From: Verrucomicrobiaceae bacterium | Lineage (GTDB): Bacteria; Verrucomicrobiota; Verrucomicrobiia; Verrucomicrobiales; Verrucomicrobiaceae | Reading direction: 5' to 3' | Length of the DNA: 64,000 nucleotides | Assembly: GCA_016713245.1 (NCBI GenBank) | Contig: JADJPM010000004.1 | Coordinates: 2,604,001-2,668,000, forward strand | In this document: piece by piece, positions 33,181 through 42,202 of the stretch | Layout of the letters: the number at the start of each line of letters is the position of its first letter | Numbering within the stretch: position 1 is the stretch's first letter | Position numbers and translations under genes: made by a program | Notes under the pieces: model-generated | Told to the model about the DNA's origin: nothing | Database searches by the model: none | What the model saw: the letters and a program-made list of their open reading frames with translations, nothing else

Positions 33181-34539
33181 ATGATCAAAGTCGGCCTCGT
33201 TTCCCTCGGTTGCGCGAAGAACCTCATCGACTCGGAAATCATGATCGGCCACCTTCAGCAGGCAGGCATGGTCATGACGCCCGAGCCGGACCTCGCGGAT
33301 GTGCTTATCGTCAATACCTGCTCGTTCATCGACATGGCGAAAAAGGAGTCCATCGGGGCGGTGCATGACGCTGTGGACGGTCGGTCCACCTCAAAAAAGC
33401 GCACGAAACAGAAAATCATCGTCGCTGGCTGCCTCTCGCAGCGTTTTTCGCAGGAACTCCCGAGCCTGATGCCGGATGTGGATGCTTTTATCGGCCTTGA
33501 TCAGATCACCCAGGTGGCTCCGATCATCCAAAACCTCCTCGGCACGAAGGAGCATGAACAGGAAAACCTCGTCACCAAGCAGCCGAAATACATCCCGGAC
33601 TACGACACGCCGCGCTTCCGCCTCACGCCGCAGCACATGGCCTACATCAAGATCGCCGAAGGCTGCAACCACCCCTGTTCTTTCTGCATCATCCCGCGCA
33701 TCCGCGGCCGCCACCGCAGCCGCACGCAGGAAAGCATCGTGCAGGAGGCCCGCCAGCTCGTGAAAAGCGGCGTGAAGGAGATCAACCTCATCTCCCAGGA
33801 CACCACCTACTTCGGCATGGATAAATGGGAAGGCGAGCGCCCGAAGCCCCGCAGCGGCGTCGATTCGAGCAAAGGCGAATCCCTTTCCACGCTCATCCGA
33901 GAGCTGAACAAGATCGAAGGTGATTTCTGGATTCGACTGCTCTACACGCACCCGGCGCACTGGAGCGATGACTTGATCCAAGCCATCGCCGAAAGTCCCA
34001 AAGTGGCCCGCTACATCGACATGCCGCTGCAGCACATCAGCGATCACATGCTCGACCTCATGAAGCGCGAGACCAATGGCGCTTACATCCGCGACCTCGT
34101 GAAGCGCATCCGCGCGGGCATCCCCGGAATCGCCATCCGCACCACCTTCATCGTCGGCTTCCCCGGTGAGACGGAGGCCGATTTCAACGAGCTGATTCAA
34201 TTCATCGAAGACAGCGCCTTCGAACGTGCTGGCGTGTTCAATTACAGCCGTGAGGAAGGCACCCGCGCCGCGAGCATGGAGGATCAAATCCACCACATGA
34301 CCCGCAAAGCCCGCTGGAACGAATCCATGCGTGCCATCCAGCGTGGCGTGGAGAAGTACAACCGCTCCCAGGTGGGCAAAACGCTGCGTGTCCTCGTCGA
34401 GGAACCCGGCGTGGCCCGCAGTGAGATCGACGCCCCAGACATCGACACCACGGTCTTCGTGAACAAGAAGCTCCCCGTCGGCTCCTTCGCCGAGGTGAAG
34501 ATCAAGGAATGGCGCGGCTACGACCTCGTGGCGTCGTAA
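33181..34539 (+). CDS. rimO: RimO, ribosomal protein S12 methylthiotransferase
   Basis: A 452-residue radical-SAM enzyme that methylthiolates an aspartate of ribosomal protein S12. It has the MTTase N-domain cysteines Cys11 (VSLGCAKN), Cys47 (VNTCSF) and Cys84 (VAGCLSQRF) for one iron-sulfur cluster, and the radical-SAM triad Cys162, Cys166, Cys169 (EGCNHPCSFC). A C-terminal TRAM domain occupies about 385-452. The first motif, VSLGCAKNLIDSE, is RimO-type rather than MiaB-type. It has a leader with no Shine-Dalgarno and diverges from the propeller gene, 85 bp apart. Confidence 0.96.
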   Translation: MIKVGLVSLGCAKNLIDSEIMIGHLQQAGMVMTPEPDLADVLIVNTCSFIDMAKKESIGAVHDAVDGRSTSKKRTKQKIIVAGCLSQRFSQELPSLMPDVDAFIGLDQITQVAPIIQNLLGTKEHEQENLVTKQPKYIPDYDTPRFRLTPQHMAYIKIAEGCNHPCSFCIIPRIRGRHRSRTQESIVQEARQLVKSGVKEINLISQDTTYFGMDKWEGERPKPRSGVDSSKGESLSTLIRELNKIEGDFWIRLLYTHPAHWSDDLIQAIAESPKVARYIDMPLQHISDHMLDLMKRETNGAYIRDLVKRIRAGIPGIAIRTTFIVGFPGETEADFNELIQFIEDSAFERAGVFNYSREEGTRAASMEDQIHHMTRKARWNESMRAIQRGVEKYNRSQVGKTLRVLVEEPGVARSEIDAPDIDTTVFVNKKLPVGSFAEVKIKEWRGYDLVAS

Positions 34540-34596
34540 CCAAAGATAAAAATCTGCTTTGCGGCGGCGGCGTGCTAGGCACTGTCCGCCCCACTT

Positions 34597-35697
34597 ATGC
34601 ACGACCCCCGCATCGACGCCCTCTCCCGCCAGCTTGTCCGCTACTCCACGAAGGTCAAAAAAGGCGATTTCGTCTGGATCGACCTCTTTGATGTGCCTGC
34701 AGCCGTCGGGCAATCACTGATCCGCGAGGTCGTAGCGGCGGGCGGCAAGCCGATGGTGCGCCTAAATGATGCGGTGATCACCCGCGAACAGATGATTCAT
34801 GCCGACGAGCATCAGTATGACCTCATCGCCAAGAACGCGCTCGCTTTGATGAAGCAAACGCAGTGCTACATCGCCGTGCGTGGCAGCCACAACATCACCG
34901 AAAGCTCCGATGTGCCCACGGCCAAGATGCAGATGGTCATGAAGAAGATGCGCCCGGTGCAGAACTGGCGTGTGGGCAAGACGCGCTGGGTGGTCCTGCG
35001 CTGGCCGAATGCCAGCATGGCGCAGCAGGCCGGCATGAGCACGCAGGCCTTTGAGGACTTCTTCTTCCGCGTGTGCCTGCTGGACTACGCAGAGCTCGAA
35101 CCGGCCATGAAGTCGCTTCAAAAGCTCATGGATAAGACCAGCGACGTGCATCTCAAAGGCCCAGGCACGGATCTCAAATTCAGCCTCAAGGGACTGAAAT
35201 CCATCTACTGCGGCGGCAGCCACAACATCCCGGATGGCGAGTGCTTCTCCGCGCCCGTGAAGGACAGTGTCGAAGGCGTCATCAGCTACAACGCTCCTTC
35301 GATTTACCAAGGCATCGCCTTTGACAGCGTGAAGCTCGAGTTCAGCAAAGGGAAGATCGTCAAGGCCACCGCGAACAACACCGCCGCCATCAACAAGATC
35401 TTCGACAGCGACAAAGGTTCTCGCTATATCGGGGAATTCGCCATCGGCTTCAATCGCGAGATCAAGGAGCCCATGCGTGACATCCTTTTCGATGAAAAGA
35501 TCGCCGGCAGCTTCCACTTCACGCCCGGCCAGGCCTACGAAGGTCCGGCGGACAATGGCAACCGCAGCCAGGTTCACTGGGACCTCGTGAACATCCAGCG
35601 CCCCGAATACGGCGGTGGTGAAATCTGGTTCGATGGCAAGCTGATCCGCAAGGATGGCCAGTTCACCCTGCCAGAACTCAAGGCCCTGAACTATTGA
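34597..35697 (+). CDS. M29-family aminopeptidase
   Basis: A 366-residue leucyl-type aminopeptidase of family M29 (AmpS/aminopeptidase T type), cytoplasmic. The metal site residues expected for the family are seen in NIPDGECFSAP, IGEFAIGFNREI, GSFHFTPGQAYE and QVHWDLVN. The N-terminal ribosome-like start MHDPRIDALSRQLVRYS is standard. It uses two metal ions to remove N-terminal residues from peptides. It lies 57 bp downstream of rimO on the same strand and 10 bp upstream of hisA, likely in one transcript. Confidence 0.93.
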   Translation: MHDPRIDALSRQLVRYSTKVKKGDFVWIDLFDVPAAVGQSLIREVVAAGGKPMVRLNDAVITREQMIHADEHQYDLIAKNALALMKQTQCYIAVRGSHNITESSDVPTAKMQMVMKKMRPVQNWRVGKTRWVVLRWPNASMAQQAGMSTQAFEDFFFRVCLLDYAELEPAMKSLQKLMDKTSDVHLKGPGTDLKFSLKGLKSIYCGGSHNIPDGECFSAPVKDSVEGVISYNAPSIYQGIAFDSVKLEFSKGKIVKATANNTAAINKIFDSDKGSRYIGEFAIGFNREIKEPMRDILFDEKIAGSFHFTPGQAYEGPADNGNRSQVHWDLVNIQRPEYGGGEIWFDGKLIRKDGQFTLPELKALNY

Positions 35698-35707
35698 TGC
35701 GCGCCTC

Positions 35708-36493
35708 ATGACCCGCTTTCGCCCCTGCATTGACCTCCACGATGGCTGCGTGAAGCAAATCGTCGGCTCATCGCTGCGTGATGATGGAACGGGTTTGAAG
35801 ACCAATTTCGTCAGTGACCGCGACTCAGCGTGGTATGCGCAGCTTTACCAGCGCGACGGGCTGACGGGCGGACATGTGATTTTACTGGGCAAAGGCAATG
35901 AGGAAGCGGCCAAATCGGCCGCCAAAGCCTTTCCGAACGGTTTGCAGATCGGTGGAGGTATCCGGCCGGAAAACGCGGCGGAGTATCTCGACGCGGGTGC
36001 GAGCCATGTGATTGTCACGAGCTACCTGTTCGAGTCAGACGGCATTTTCAGTGAAACGAAGCTCGAAAGCATGGTGAAGGCCGCTGGCCGCGAAAAGCTC
36101 GTCATCGACCTCAGCTGCAAGGCCACGGCCAATGGCTGGACGGTAGCGATGAACCGCTGGCAGACGCTCACCACGCTCGATGTGACCCCAGATTCGCTGA
36201 AATGGCTGGCCGGGCATTGCGCGGAGTTTTTGATCCACGCTGTCGATGTCGAGGGCAAGTGCGAGGGCATTGATGAGTCGCTCGTGAGCTTCCTCGGCGA
36301 GCATTCCCCCATCCCGATGACCTATGCCGGCGGCATTCGTCATCTCGATGACCTCAAACGCATCGATGAACTTAGTCACGGCCGCGTCGATGGCACCGTG
36401 GGCAGCGCCCTCGACCTCTTTGGCGGCACCGGGGCGAAGTATGATGAGTTGGTGGCCTGGAACAGGCGTGGTCCGGCAGGCCTTCGGGAGTGA
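35708..36493 (+). CDS. hisA: HisA, eukaryote-type phosphoribosyl-AICAR isomerase
   Basis: A 261-residue TIM-barrel isomerase of the fourth step of histidine synthesis. The sequence is not the common bacterial HisA. It is the type found in yeast HIS6 and plants: FRPCIDLHDGCVKQIVGS at the start, GGHVILLGKGNEEAA, LQIGGGIRPENA, ASHVIVTSYLF, LVIDLSCKATANGW, IHAVDVEGKCEGIDE, and a final VGSALDLFGGTG. The catalytic Asp is in CIDLHD and the second acid in HAVDVEG. It starts 10 bp after the aminopeptidase stop. No other his gene is in the window. Confidence 0.93.
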   Translation: MTRFRPCIDLHDGCVKQIVGSSLRDDGTGLKTNFVSDRDSAWYAQLYQRDGLTGGHVILLGKGNEEAAKSAAKAFPNGLQIGGGIRPENAAEYLDAGASHVIVTSYLFESDGIFSETKLESMVKAAGREKLVIDLSCKATANGWTVAMNRWQTLTTLDVTPDSLKWLAGHCAEFLIHAVDVEGKCEGIDESLVSFLGEHSPIPMTYAGGIRHLDDLKRIDELSHGRVDGTVGSALDLFGGTGAKYDELVAWNRRGPAGLRE

Positions 36494-36530
36494 AGTTGCA
36501 GGATTTGAGCGTTGGGTTTAGTCTTTTCGC

Positions 36531-36743
36531 ATGAGCACCGTCCTAGAAATCGAATCCGCCATCAGCGAACTGCCCAAGCAGGAGTTTTGGAAGCTTGCGG
36601 AGTGGTTTGATGATGTTCGCGAACGCACCGGGGATCAGCAGATGGAAGCCGATGCTCAAGCCGGGAAACTGGACTTTCTTTTTGCAGAAGCAGAGGCCTC
36701 ACGCCAGGCAGGACAGAACAAGCCCTGGCCTGCTGACGCATGA
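36531..36743 (+). CDS. Antitoxin of a type II toxin-antitoxin pair
   Basis: A 70-residue acidic protein (ISELPKQEFWKLAEWFDDVRE core) resembling small antitoxins that accompany RelE/ParE-type toxins. The C-terminal part is rich in Ala/Glu/Lys and likely wraps the toxin. Its stop codon overlaps the start of the next gene by 4 bases. The DNA-binding element expected of an autorepressor is not obvious, so it may need the toxin for repression. Confidence 0.75.
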   Translation: MSTVLEIESAISELPKQEFWKLAEWFDDVRERTGDQQMEADAQAGKLDFLFAEAEASRQAGQNKPWPADA

Positions 36744-37012
36744 AATCCACGGCATCACCGCGTTTCTGGGATTTGCTTCACGCCTTGCCCCAGGAGATTC
36801 AAGAGCTGGCTGCCAAGAACTACCGACTCTGGCTGGAAAATCCCCAGCATCATTCGCTGAACTACAAGAGGCTTGCGGGTGGAGGACACCGCTTTTCGGT
36901 GCGTGTGAGAGACCACTACCGTGCAATCGCCTGGAAACTACCTGACGGCGACGTGGAGTGGGTTTGGATCGGCAGCCATGCAGACTATGACCGCTTGCTG
37001 AATCGAAGGTGA
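36740..37012 (+). CDS. RelE/ParE-superfamily toxin
   Basis: A 90-residue basic protein with the RelE/ParE fold landmarks: an N-terminal helix pair (SPRFWDLLHALPQEIQELAAKNYRL), then YKRLAGGGHRFSVRVRDHYRAIAW strands, and the final WVWIGSHADYDRLLNRR. It is more like the mRNA-interferase HigB/RelE group than gyrase-targeting ParE, but that needs testing. It overlaps the antitoxin gene by the ATGA tetramer. Sited between hisA and the convergent M42 peptidase, it adds nothing to the neighbours' functions. Confidence 0.82.
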   Translation: MKSTASPRFWDLLHALPQEIQELAAKNYRLWLENPQHHSLNYKRLAGGGHRFSVRVRDHYRAIAWKLPDGDVEWVWIGSHADYDRLLNRR

Positions 37013-37033
37013 ACGGCCCGAAGGCATGAATTC

Positions 37034-38017
37034 TCAGCGGAAGAGCTTCGTGCCCGCCTTGAAGTGCGCCGCGTGCTCGACCATGCGCATTTCGACGCGT
37101 TCGCGAATGGTGCGCTCGCCGATGCCGTCGTGTTTGGTGGCGATGAGAGCTTTGAGCAGGTCGATGAGGGCTTTCACATCGTCCATCATGACATATTCAG
37201 GAGCGATCTGGCGCTGGATGCCGATGTTGTGGTAATTGCCGAGCGGGACGGAGATGCCCACACTGCGGATCCCAGCCGCCTGGACAGCCGTGGCTTCGCA
37301 GGCTCCGGCATCGAGAAGGACTCGCTGGACGCGGATGGCCTGCTCCTTTGCTGTGGTGGTCAAAACGGCCACGGCCTCGCTATCGAATACCGAAACACGA
37401 TCTCCCACACGCACCATGGGGCCGCCGCCCATCACCGCACCATTCACTGGGCGACTCGTCTCTATGGAGACGAAGACGCTGTCTTTTCCAAAGGGCCAGG
37501 TTTGAGCCAGATGCCAGGCACCGAGCCAGCCGACCTCCTCCGCACGGGTGAAGGTGGCATGCACCGTGGTCTTCACTTCCAGCCGGGCCAGTTCGAGCAG
37601 CGTCATGACAATGACCGCGCAGCCGATGAGGTCATCACAGGCGGCCGCTTCAATGCGGGTGCCCGTGATTTTGACAGGGAAATTCCAGGTGGCGATCTCG
37701 CCATGGGATTTGCGCAGGCCCGCTTTGATGGCGGCATCCATCTCGGGGATCACGCTGCTGCCGAGGAACTGCCAGCCGTCATCACCCTGCACAAAAGCCG
37801 GGTGGTCCATGTGAGCGCCGAAGACCCAGGTGGGCTTGCTCCGCGAGGTGCCGTTTTTGTAAGTGACCAGGAGGTTTCCGAACTTATCCCGCTTCATCTT
37901 CACAAAGGGGCAGCCAGTGAGCAGGGCCTCGATTTCGGCACGGACATGGTATTCATGAAACGGGGCCGTGGGCTGCTTGAGAAGTCGCTTGAGGATGCTA
38001 GGGAGGCTGTGGGACAT
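37034..38017 (-). CDS. M42/M20-clan zinc peptidase
   Basis: The Met at 38017 gives 327 residues. Metal-binding and catalytic residues are seen as AHMDHP (His, Asp), AACDDLIG (the bridging Asp), TRAEEVGW (catalytic Glu and its neighbour) and VSIETS (Asp/Glu position occupied by Glu). These are features of M42 glutamyl/deblocking aminopeptidases, which form tetrahedral oligomers and clear short peptides. The usual second-domain PDZ-like insertion is short here. The longer upstream frame to 38149 has no family homology. It diverges from the acyltransferase, with 41 bp between starts. Confidence 0.88.
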   Translation of the reverse strand: MSHSLPSILKRLLKQPTAPFHEYHVRAEIEALLTGCPFVKMKRDKFGNLLVTYKNGTSRSKPTWVFGAHMDHPAFVQGDDGWQFLGSSVIPEMDAAIKAGLRKSHGEIATWNFPVKITGTRIEAAACDDLIGCAVIVMTLLELARLEVKTTVHATFTRAEEVGWLGAWHLAQTWPFGKDSVFVSIETSRPVNGAVMGGGPMVRVGDRVSVFDSEAVAVLTTTAKEQAIRVQRVLLDAGACEATAVQAAGIRSVGISVPLGNYHNIGIQRQIAPEYVMMDDVKALIDLLKALIATKHDGIGERTIRERVEMRMVEHAAHFKAGTKLFR

Positions 38018-38058
38018 GATGCCCACCGTAACGCACATTTTATAAACGCCAACACCTC

Positions 38059-39039
38059 GTGAAGAAGCTCCGCCATTTCCTGGAAACCGCCCTGCTCGAG
38101 GTCGTGGCGTGGGTTTTGCCACGGCTGCCGCGTCCTGCCCTGCTCGCACTCGCCCGCGGCATCGGCACGCTGGCCTTCCACCTCGATAAACGTGGTCGGA
38201 CGACGGCGCTGGACAATCTGCAGCACGCTCTCGGTGATCAATACGATGACGCGGGCCGCCGCCGCATCGCCAAAGGCTCGTATCAGACCTTTGCGAGGAC
38301 CTTTCTGGACTTGTTTTGGTCCACCCGGCTCACGAAGGACAACTGGCAGCCCTTTTTCGACATCCACATCCCGCAGCCAGAGATGGAGGAGCAGGCCCGC
38401 CGCACTGGCGGGGTGTGGGTAACGCCTCATTTCGGCAATTTCGAACTGGTGAGCATGGTGTGGGGCTTTCGCGGCTTTCCCTTCACGGTGGTGGCGCAGG
38501 ACTTCAAAAACCCGGCCCTGACACGACTCTTCAAAAAGCTCCGCGAGCACTCCGGCCACACGATCATCCCGCAGGAGAATGCGATGATCAAACTCATCAA
38601 GACACTGAAACGCCAGGGCCATGCCGGCTTGCTCACCGATCTGAACATCGCTCCCGGCAAGGCTGCCGCTGCGATCCAATGCTTTGGCCTCTGGACCTGC
38701 GTGCCCACCTTGCATGTCGAACTGGCGAAGCGCCTCGGCCTTTCGATCATCACCGGCGTTTGCCGCCCGCTGGAGGGTGGACGCTACGAGGCCCGTGCAT
38801 TCGAGGCCATCCAGCCGGGACCGGATGACGACACTCGGGAGCTCACCCAGCGTGTGTGGAATGGCTTTGAAGCCGCGATTCGCCAACATCCCGAGTGCTG
38901 GATGTGGATGTACAAGCACTGGCGCTACATTCCAAATGCCGATGCCTGCGCCAAAGACCCCGCCTATCCGGACTACTCGCATGCGAACGCCACTTTTTTG
39001 GAGATGATCCCGGAGCCGCTGCGGCCCAAAGTCTCGTGA
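38059..39039 (+). CDS. LpxL/HtrB-type lipid A acyltransferase
   Basis: A 326-residue inner-membrane enzyme of the lysophospholipid acyltransferase family, which adds a secondary acyl chain to a lipid A precursor. It begins at a GTG (38059). There is an N-terminal hydrophobic segment (about 9-34), the catalytic HX4E motif within TPHFGNFEL (residues about 122-130), then FPFTVVAQDFKNP, LLTDLNIAPGKAAA (substituting the usual QRxxxG motif) and the late WMWMYKHWRY. Its presence argues for a diderm cell with lipid A. The 3' end converges with the DUF3108 gene by 4 bp. Confidence 0.9.
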   Translation: MKKLRHFLETALLEVVAWVLPRLPRPALLALARGIGTLAFHLDKRGRTTALDNLQHALGDQYDDAGRRRIAKGSYQTFARTFLDLFWSTRLTKDNWQPFFDIHIPQPEMEEQARRTGGVWVTPHFGNFELVSMVWGFRGFPFTVVAQDFKNPALTRLFKKLREHSGHTIIPQENAMIKLIKTLKRQGHAGLLTDLNIAPGKAAAAIQCFGLWTCVPTLHVELAKRLGLSIITGVCRPLEGGRYEARAFEAIQPGPDDDTRELTQRVWNGFEAAIRQHPECWMWMYKHWRYIPNADACAKDPAYPDYSHANATFLEMIPEPLRPKVS

Positions 39040-39043
39040 AGAG

Positions 39044-39895
39044 CTACATCGGCGGTTTCACCAGCATGCTGGCGGCGCTGGGCACTCCGCTGCGGGCAGA
39101 CGAGCCGCTGAGCAGGGTCTTTCCCGTGAGCCGACAGGACATGTAACCCACGAAGATCTCCGCTCGCATTTCCACCGGCAGGCGCTCGGCATCATCCGAG
39201 ACCCAAATGGTGGCCGTCTTCATCTTTTTGTAGCTGGAGAGGGTAAGCGAATCCCGATCGATCTTGCGGATCTTCACCGCGAGCTTGATGCAGGGCTTGC
39301 TCTTGCCTTCGACTTCCAATTTCTCACGCCCCAGCACTTCAAAAGTCGTCAGGTAAGGCTTGTCCCAGGGCTGCACGACGCGGGTGACGCTCTCGCCATT
39401 CGCCAGGGGCAGCCCGCGCACGAAAAGAATGATCGAGAGCAGATCCTCCACAGGCGAAAAGCCGCAAACGAACGTCGATGTCGAGGCGGCACCTTCTTTA
39501 GGCAGAGTGGTGGATTCGGTAATCACACGCTTCGGCTGAAACGAGACACGATAGCGGCAGGTCTCGCTGCGATCCGTCTCGCTGTGCTGCATGAAGATGG
39601 GATGAAGCGTGTCCCGGCGGATGATCGACGACATCGTGCAGTCATAGGTCCACAGCGTGCGGGCAAAGCCGGTGCTCGATGCCTGCGCCGTGGCCCGCCA
39701 GTAGCTGTCCCCTGCCTCTTGCACGGTCACCCGAGCCGTGCCGGCTTTGATCGAGTTGTTCCAGCCGAGTTCGAAATCTAAAACACAGGCTGGAACCTTC
39801 AAAGTGCCCGGCGTTGTCTTCGTCAGCGTGGAGGCCCAGTCAGGCTCAGCAAGGGCAGTGGACGTCAGAATCAGGAGAGCGAGCAGAAAACGCAT
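39044..39895 (-). CDS. Exported DUF3108 protein
   Basis: A 283-residue protein with a signal peptide (MRFLLALLILTSTALA). The mature part matches the DUF3108 pattern: a domain of beta strands starting DFELGWNNSIKAGTARVTV, then RYRVSFQPKR, and a late strand pair CIKLAVKIRKI...TATIWVSDDAERLPVEMRAEIFVGY. Related proteins occur in the periplasm of many diderm bacteria, sometimes near cell-wall or lipid genes. The start at 39895 was chosen over 39907 because the signal begins there. Confidence 0.85.
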   Translation of the reverse strand: MRFLLALLILTSTALAEPDWASTLTKTTPGTLKVPACVLDFELGWNNSIKAGTARVTVQEAGDSYWRATAQASSTGFARTLWTYDCTMSSIIRRDTLHPIFMQHSETDRSETCRYRVSFQPKRVITESTTLPKEGAASTSTFVCGFSPVEDLLSIILFVRGLPLANGESVTRVVQPWDKPYLTTFEVLGREKLEVEGKSKPCIKLAVKIRKIDRDSLTLSSYKKMKTATIWVSDDAERLPVEMRAEIFVGYMSCRLTGKTLLSGSSARSGVPSAASMLVKPPM

Positions 39896-39958
39896 GGGGT
39901 GGATCAAACGGACCTCATCTGGGTGCTTTCGCTCAATCTTCGTCTTTGGATTCCTCGC

Positions 39959-40639
39959 TCACTGCCCAAGGCTCAAATACTCACGAACGGTGTGATTCAT
40001 GGCACGGCGGGCCGCAGGAAAGCTATCCGCCACGAGTCCGAGGGTCTCCTCCAATGCGAACTCATCTGCCAACACATGCTTTTGCGCCGCCTCCAGATGG
40101 CTGACGACGACCTGCTCGTAGTAGTCCACATCCGGTGCCCCACGCCTTTCCGCCCGCCGGTGAATGAAATCAGGATACAGGCAGGTGAGCACGAGGAACT
40201 GATTCGCACACTGCACATGCAGGAAGAACTTGTGATGCCCACCGGCCTCCTGAATAGCCTCCAGGTAGTCCACACTATAAAGGCTATCGATGCTGCGGTT
40301 GATCTCGTCCGGGCCTTTCGAGGCTCCGCAACCGAAATCAGCGAACACGACGGCCATGTAATCGGCCACCTGAACCGCCGTGATACCGCGTTCCCGGAGC
40401 GTGTGACGGATGACGAGAAAGAAAAACAGCTCCGGTGAGACTTGAAGGCCTCGTTTGGACATCACCACCTCCTCAAACAAGCGCTCGTTGTCGAGGATGA
40501 GGGAGATCGCCGCAGGATCATCGAGTATCGCATTGAATCCCTCTCGGTTGCGATCCGTGGGAGCGAGCGTGTCACGAATGAAATACCAGTCCGCAGGGGT
40601 GAACCGGAACCAGCAGCCAGGGCGGGGAAAACGCGTCAT
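39959..40639 (-). CDS. Conserved-looking helical protein, unknown
   Basis: I do not recognise this 226-residue cytoplasmic protein. The Met at 40639 was chosen because the 12 codons before it look unrelated. It is rich in aromatic residues in the first third (CWFRFTPADWYFI), and mostly helical after that, with a ELFFFLVIRHTLRERGITAVQVADYMAVVF helix pair and a DYYEQVVVSHLEAAQKHVLADEFALEETLGLVA helix. There are no motifs for known enzymes. It is 63 bp upstream of the DUF3108 gene on the same strand. Confidence 0.65.
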   Translation of the reverse strand: MTRFPRPGCWFRFTPADWYFIRDTLAPTDRNREGFNAILDDPAAISLILDNERLFEEVVMSKRGLQVSPELFFFLVIRHTLRERGITAVQVADYMAVVFADFGCGASKGPDEINRSIDSLYSVDYLEAIQEAGGHHKFFLHVQCANQFLVLTCLYPDFIHRRAERRGAPDVDYYEQVVVSHLEAAQKHVLADEFALEETLGLVADSFPAARRAMNHTVREYLSLGQ

Positions 40640-40832
40640 GGTGAGAAGGCTTGAACTGACAGATTCAGTGAGCATAACCAGTGCCAGGTGTGATTGGCGT
40701 GTTCGACGCGGCCTTGGTAAGGGCGTTCAAACTTCCCCCGGCTGGCCAACAAGACTGCATCACGGTTGAAATGCCCGCCAGCATGGGCCATGAACCGGGC
40801 CGCCTTCCTCCAACCCGGCGGTTTTACCTCGC

Positions 40833-42185
40833 ATGGCCATCCTGAAATCCCGCAAACTCAAGAGCATCCCCGCCGAAATCACTGTCCCCGGCGACAAGAG
40901 CATTTCCCATCGCTCCGCGATGTTCGCTGGCCTCGCCAAAGGCACCACCATCATTGATGGCTTCCTTCCCAGCGAAGACTGCCTCTGCACGGTGAAGGCC
41001 ATGCAGGCCCTCGGTGCTGAGGTGCAGCCACTCGAAGAGGTGGAAGGAGTCGGCCTCGTGAAGCTCGCCATCACCGGCAAGGGTTCCAAGCTCCAAGCGC
41101 CCACACATCCGATTGATTGCGGGAATTCGGGCACCACCACCCGCCTTCTTTGCGGCATCCTTGCCGGTCAAAACTTCACCACCGAGCTTTTCGGCGATCC
41201 CTCCCTCTCGAAACGCCCGATGAAACGCGTCGCCGATCCGCTCGCCCAGATGGGTGCCCGCGTCGAAGGCCAGGGCGAAAAGATCTGCGCCCCGCTGAAG
41301 GTTCACGGAGGCACTTTGAAGCCGATGTATTACAAACTGCCCGTCGCCAGCGCCCAGGTGAAAAGTGCCGTTCTACTCGCGGGCATGTTTGCCCAGGGAA
41401 AAACGACCGTCGTCGAGCCGGTGGCCACTCGAAACCACACCGAGCGCCTCTTCAGCCACTTCGGCATCAAATGGCTGCGAGAGGACGACGCCGTCAGCGT
41501 CTATGGCCCCCAGGAACCCCAGGCTCGCGACGTCATGGTTCCGGGTGACATCTCCAGCGCCGCCTTCTGGATGGTCGCCGTCGCCGCCTCTCCCGGTGCT
41601 CAAATCACGATCAAGAATGTCGGCCTCAACCCCACCCGCACCGGCATCCTCAATGTGCTCCTGCGCATGGGGGCCCAAGTCACCCACTCGGAGCTTCAAT
41701 CCGATGGCGAACCTCGCGGAAACATCGTCGTCAAAGGCGGTGAACTGAACGCCACCGTCATCGGCGGTGCCGAGATCCCGAATGTGATCGACGAACTGCC
41801 CATCCTCGCCGTCGCCGGTGCCCTCGCTCGTGGGAACACCCTCATTCGCGATGCCGAGGAACTCCGCGTGAAGGAAACAGATCGCATCGCCGCCGTGGCC
41901 CACAACCTCCGCCTCATGGGCGTGAAGGTCACTGAGCGTCCCGATGGCATGGAAATCGAAGGCGGTGCGAAATTGCAGGGAGCCACCCTGCCCTGCTTTG
42001 GTGATCACCGCATCGCCATGGCCTTCGCCATCGCCGGCATGTTCGCCGAGGGTACCACCACCATCGAAGGCACCGAGTGCATTTCCACCAGCTACCCAGG
42101 CTTTGAGCATCACCTCGATCTCTTCCTGCATGGTGATACCGCCGCCCGGCCGATCCCGACGATCTCCCGCATCCCGCCGCACTAA
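40833..42185 (+). CDS. aroA: AroA, 3-phosphoshikimate 1-carboxyvinyltransferase
   Basis: A 450-residue EPSP synthase of the shikimate pathway, joining shikimate-3-phosphate and phosphoenolpyruvate. Key motifs are GDKSISHRSAM at residues about 19-29, DCGNSGTTTRLLCG, SKRPMKRVADPLAQMGA, RVKETDRIAAVAHNL, and GDHRIAMAFAIAG. The two-domain length is typical. It has no fused partner, unlike fungal enzymes. The cmk gene follows 17 bp later on the same strand, an arrangement also known in other bacteria. Confidence 0.96.
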   Translation: MAILKSRKLKSIPAEITVPGDKSISHRSAMFAGLAKGTTIIDGFLPSEDCLCTVKAMQALGAEVQPLEEVEGVGLVKLAITGKGSKLQAPTHPIDCGNSGTTTRLLCGILAGQNFTTELFGDPSLSKRPMKRVADPLAQMGARVEGQGEKICAPLKVHGGTLKPMYYKLPVASAQVKSAVLLAGMFAQGKTTVVEPVATRNHTERLFSHFGIKWLREDDAVSVYGPQEPQARDVMVPGDISSAAFWMVAVAASPGAQITIKNVGLNPTRTGILNVLLRMGAQVTHSELQSDGEPRGNIVVKGGELNATVIGGAEIPNVIDELPILAVAGALARGNTLIRDAEELRVKETDRIAAVAHNLRLMGVKVTERPDGMEIEGGAKLQGATLPCFGDHRIAMAFAIAGMFAEGTTTIEGTECISTSYPGFEHHLDLFLHGDTAARPIPTISRIPPH

Positions 42186-42202
42186 TCCCTGATCGCCACG
42201 GC

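Noticed and set aside
40640..40832. Possible small RNA or tRNA in the 193-bp gap before aroA
   Set aside because: No cloverleaf, no TTCGA-type arm, and no terminator hairpin could be found.
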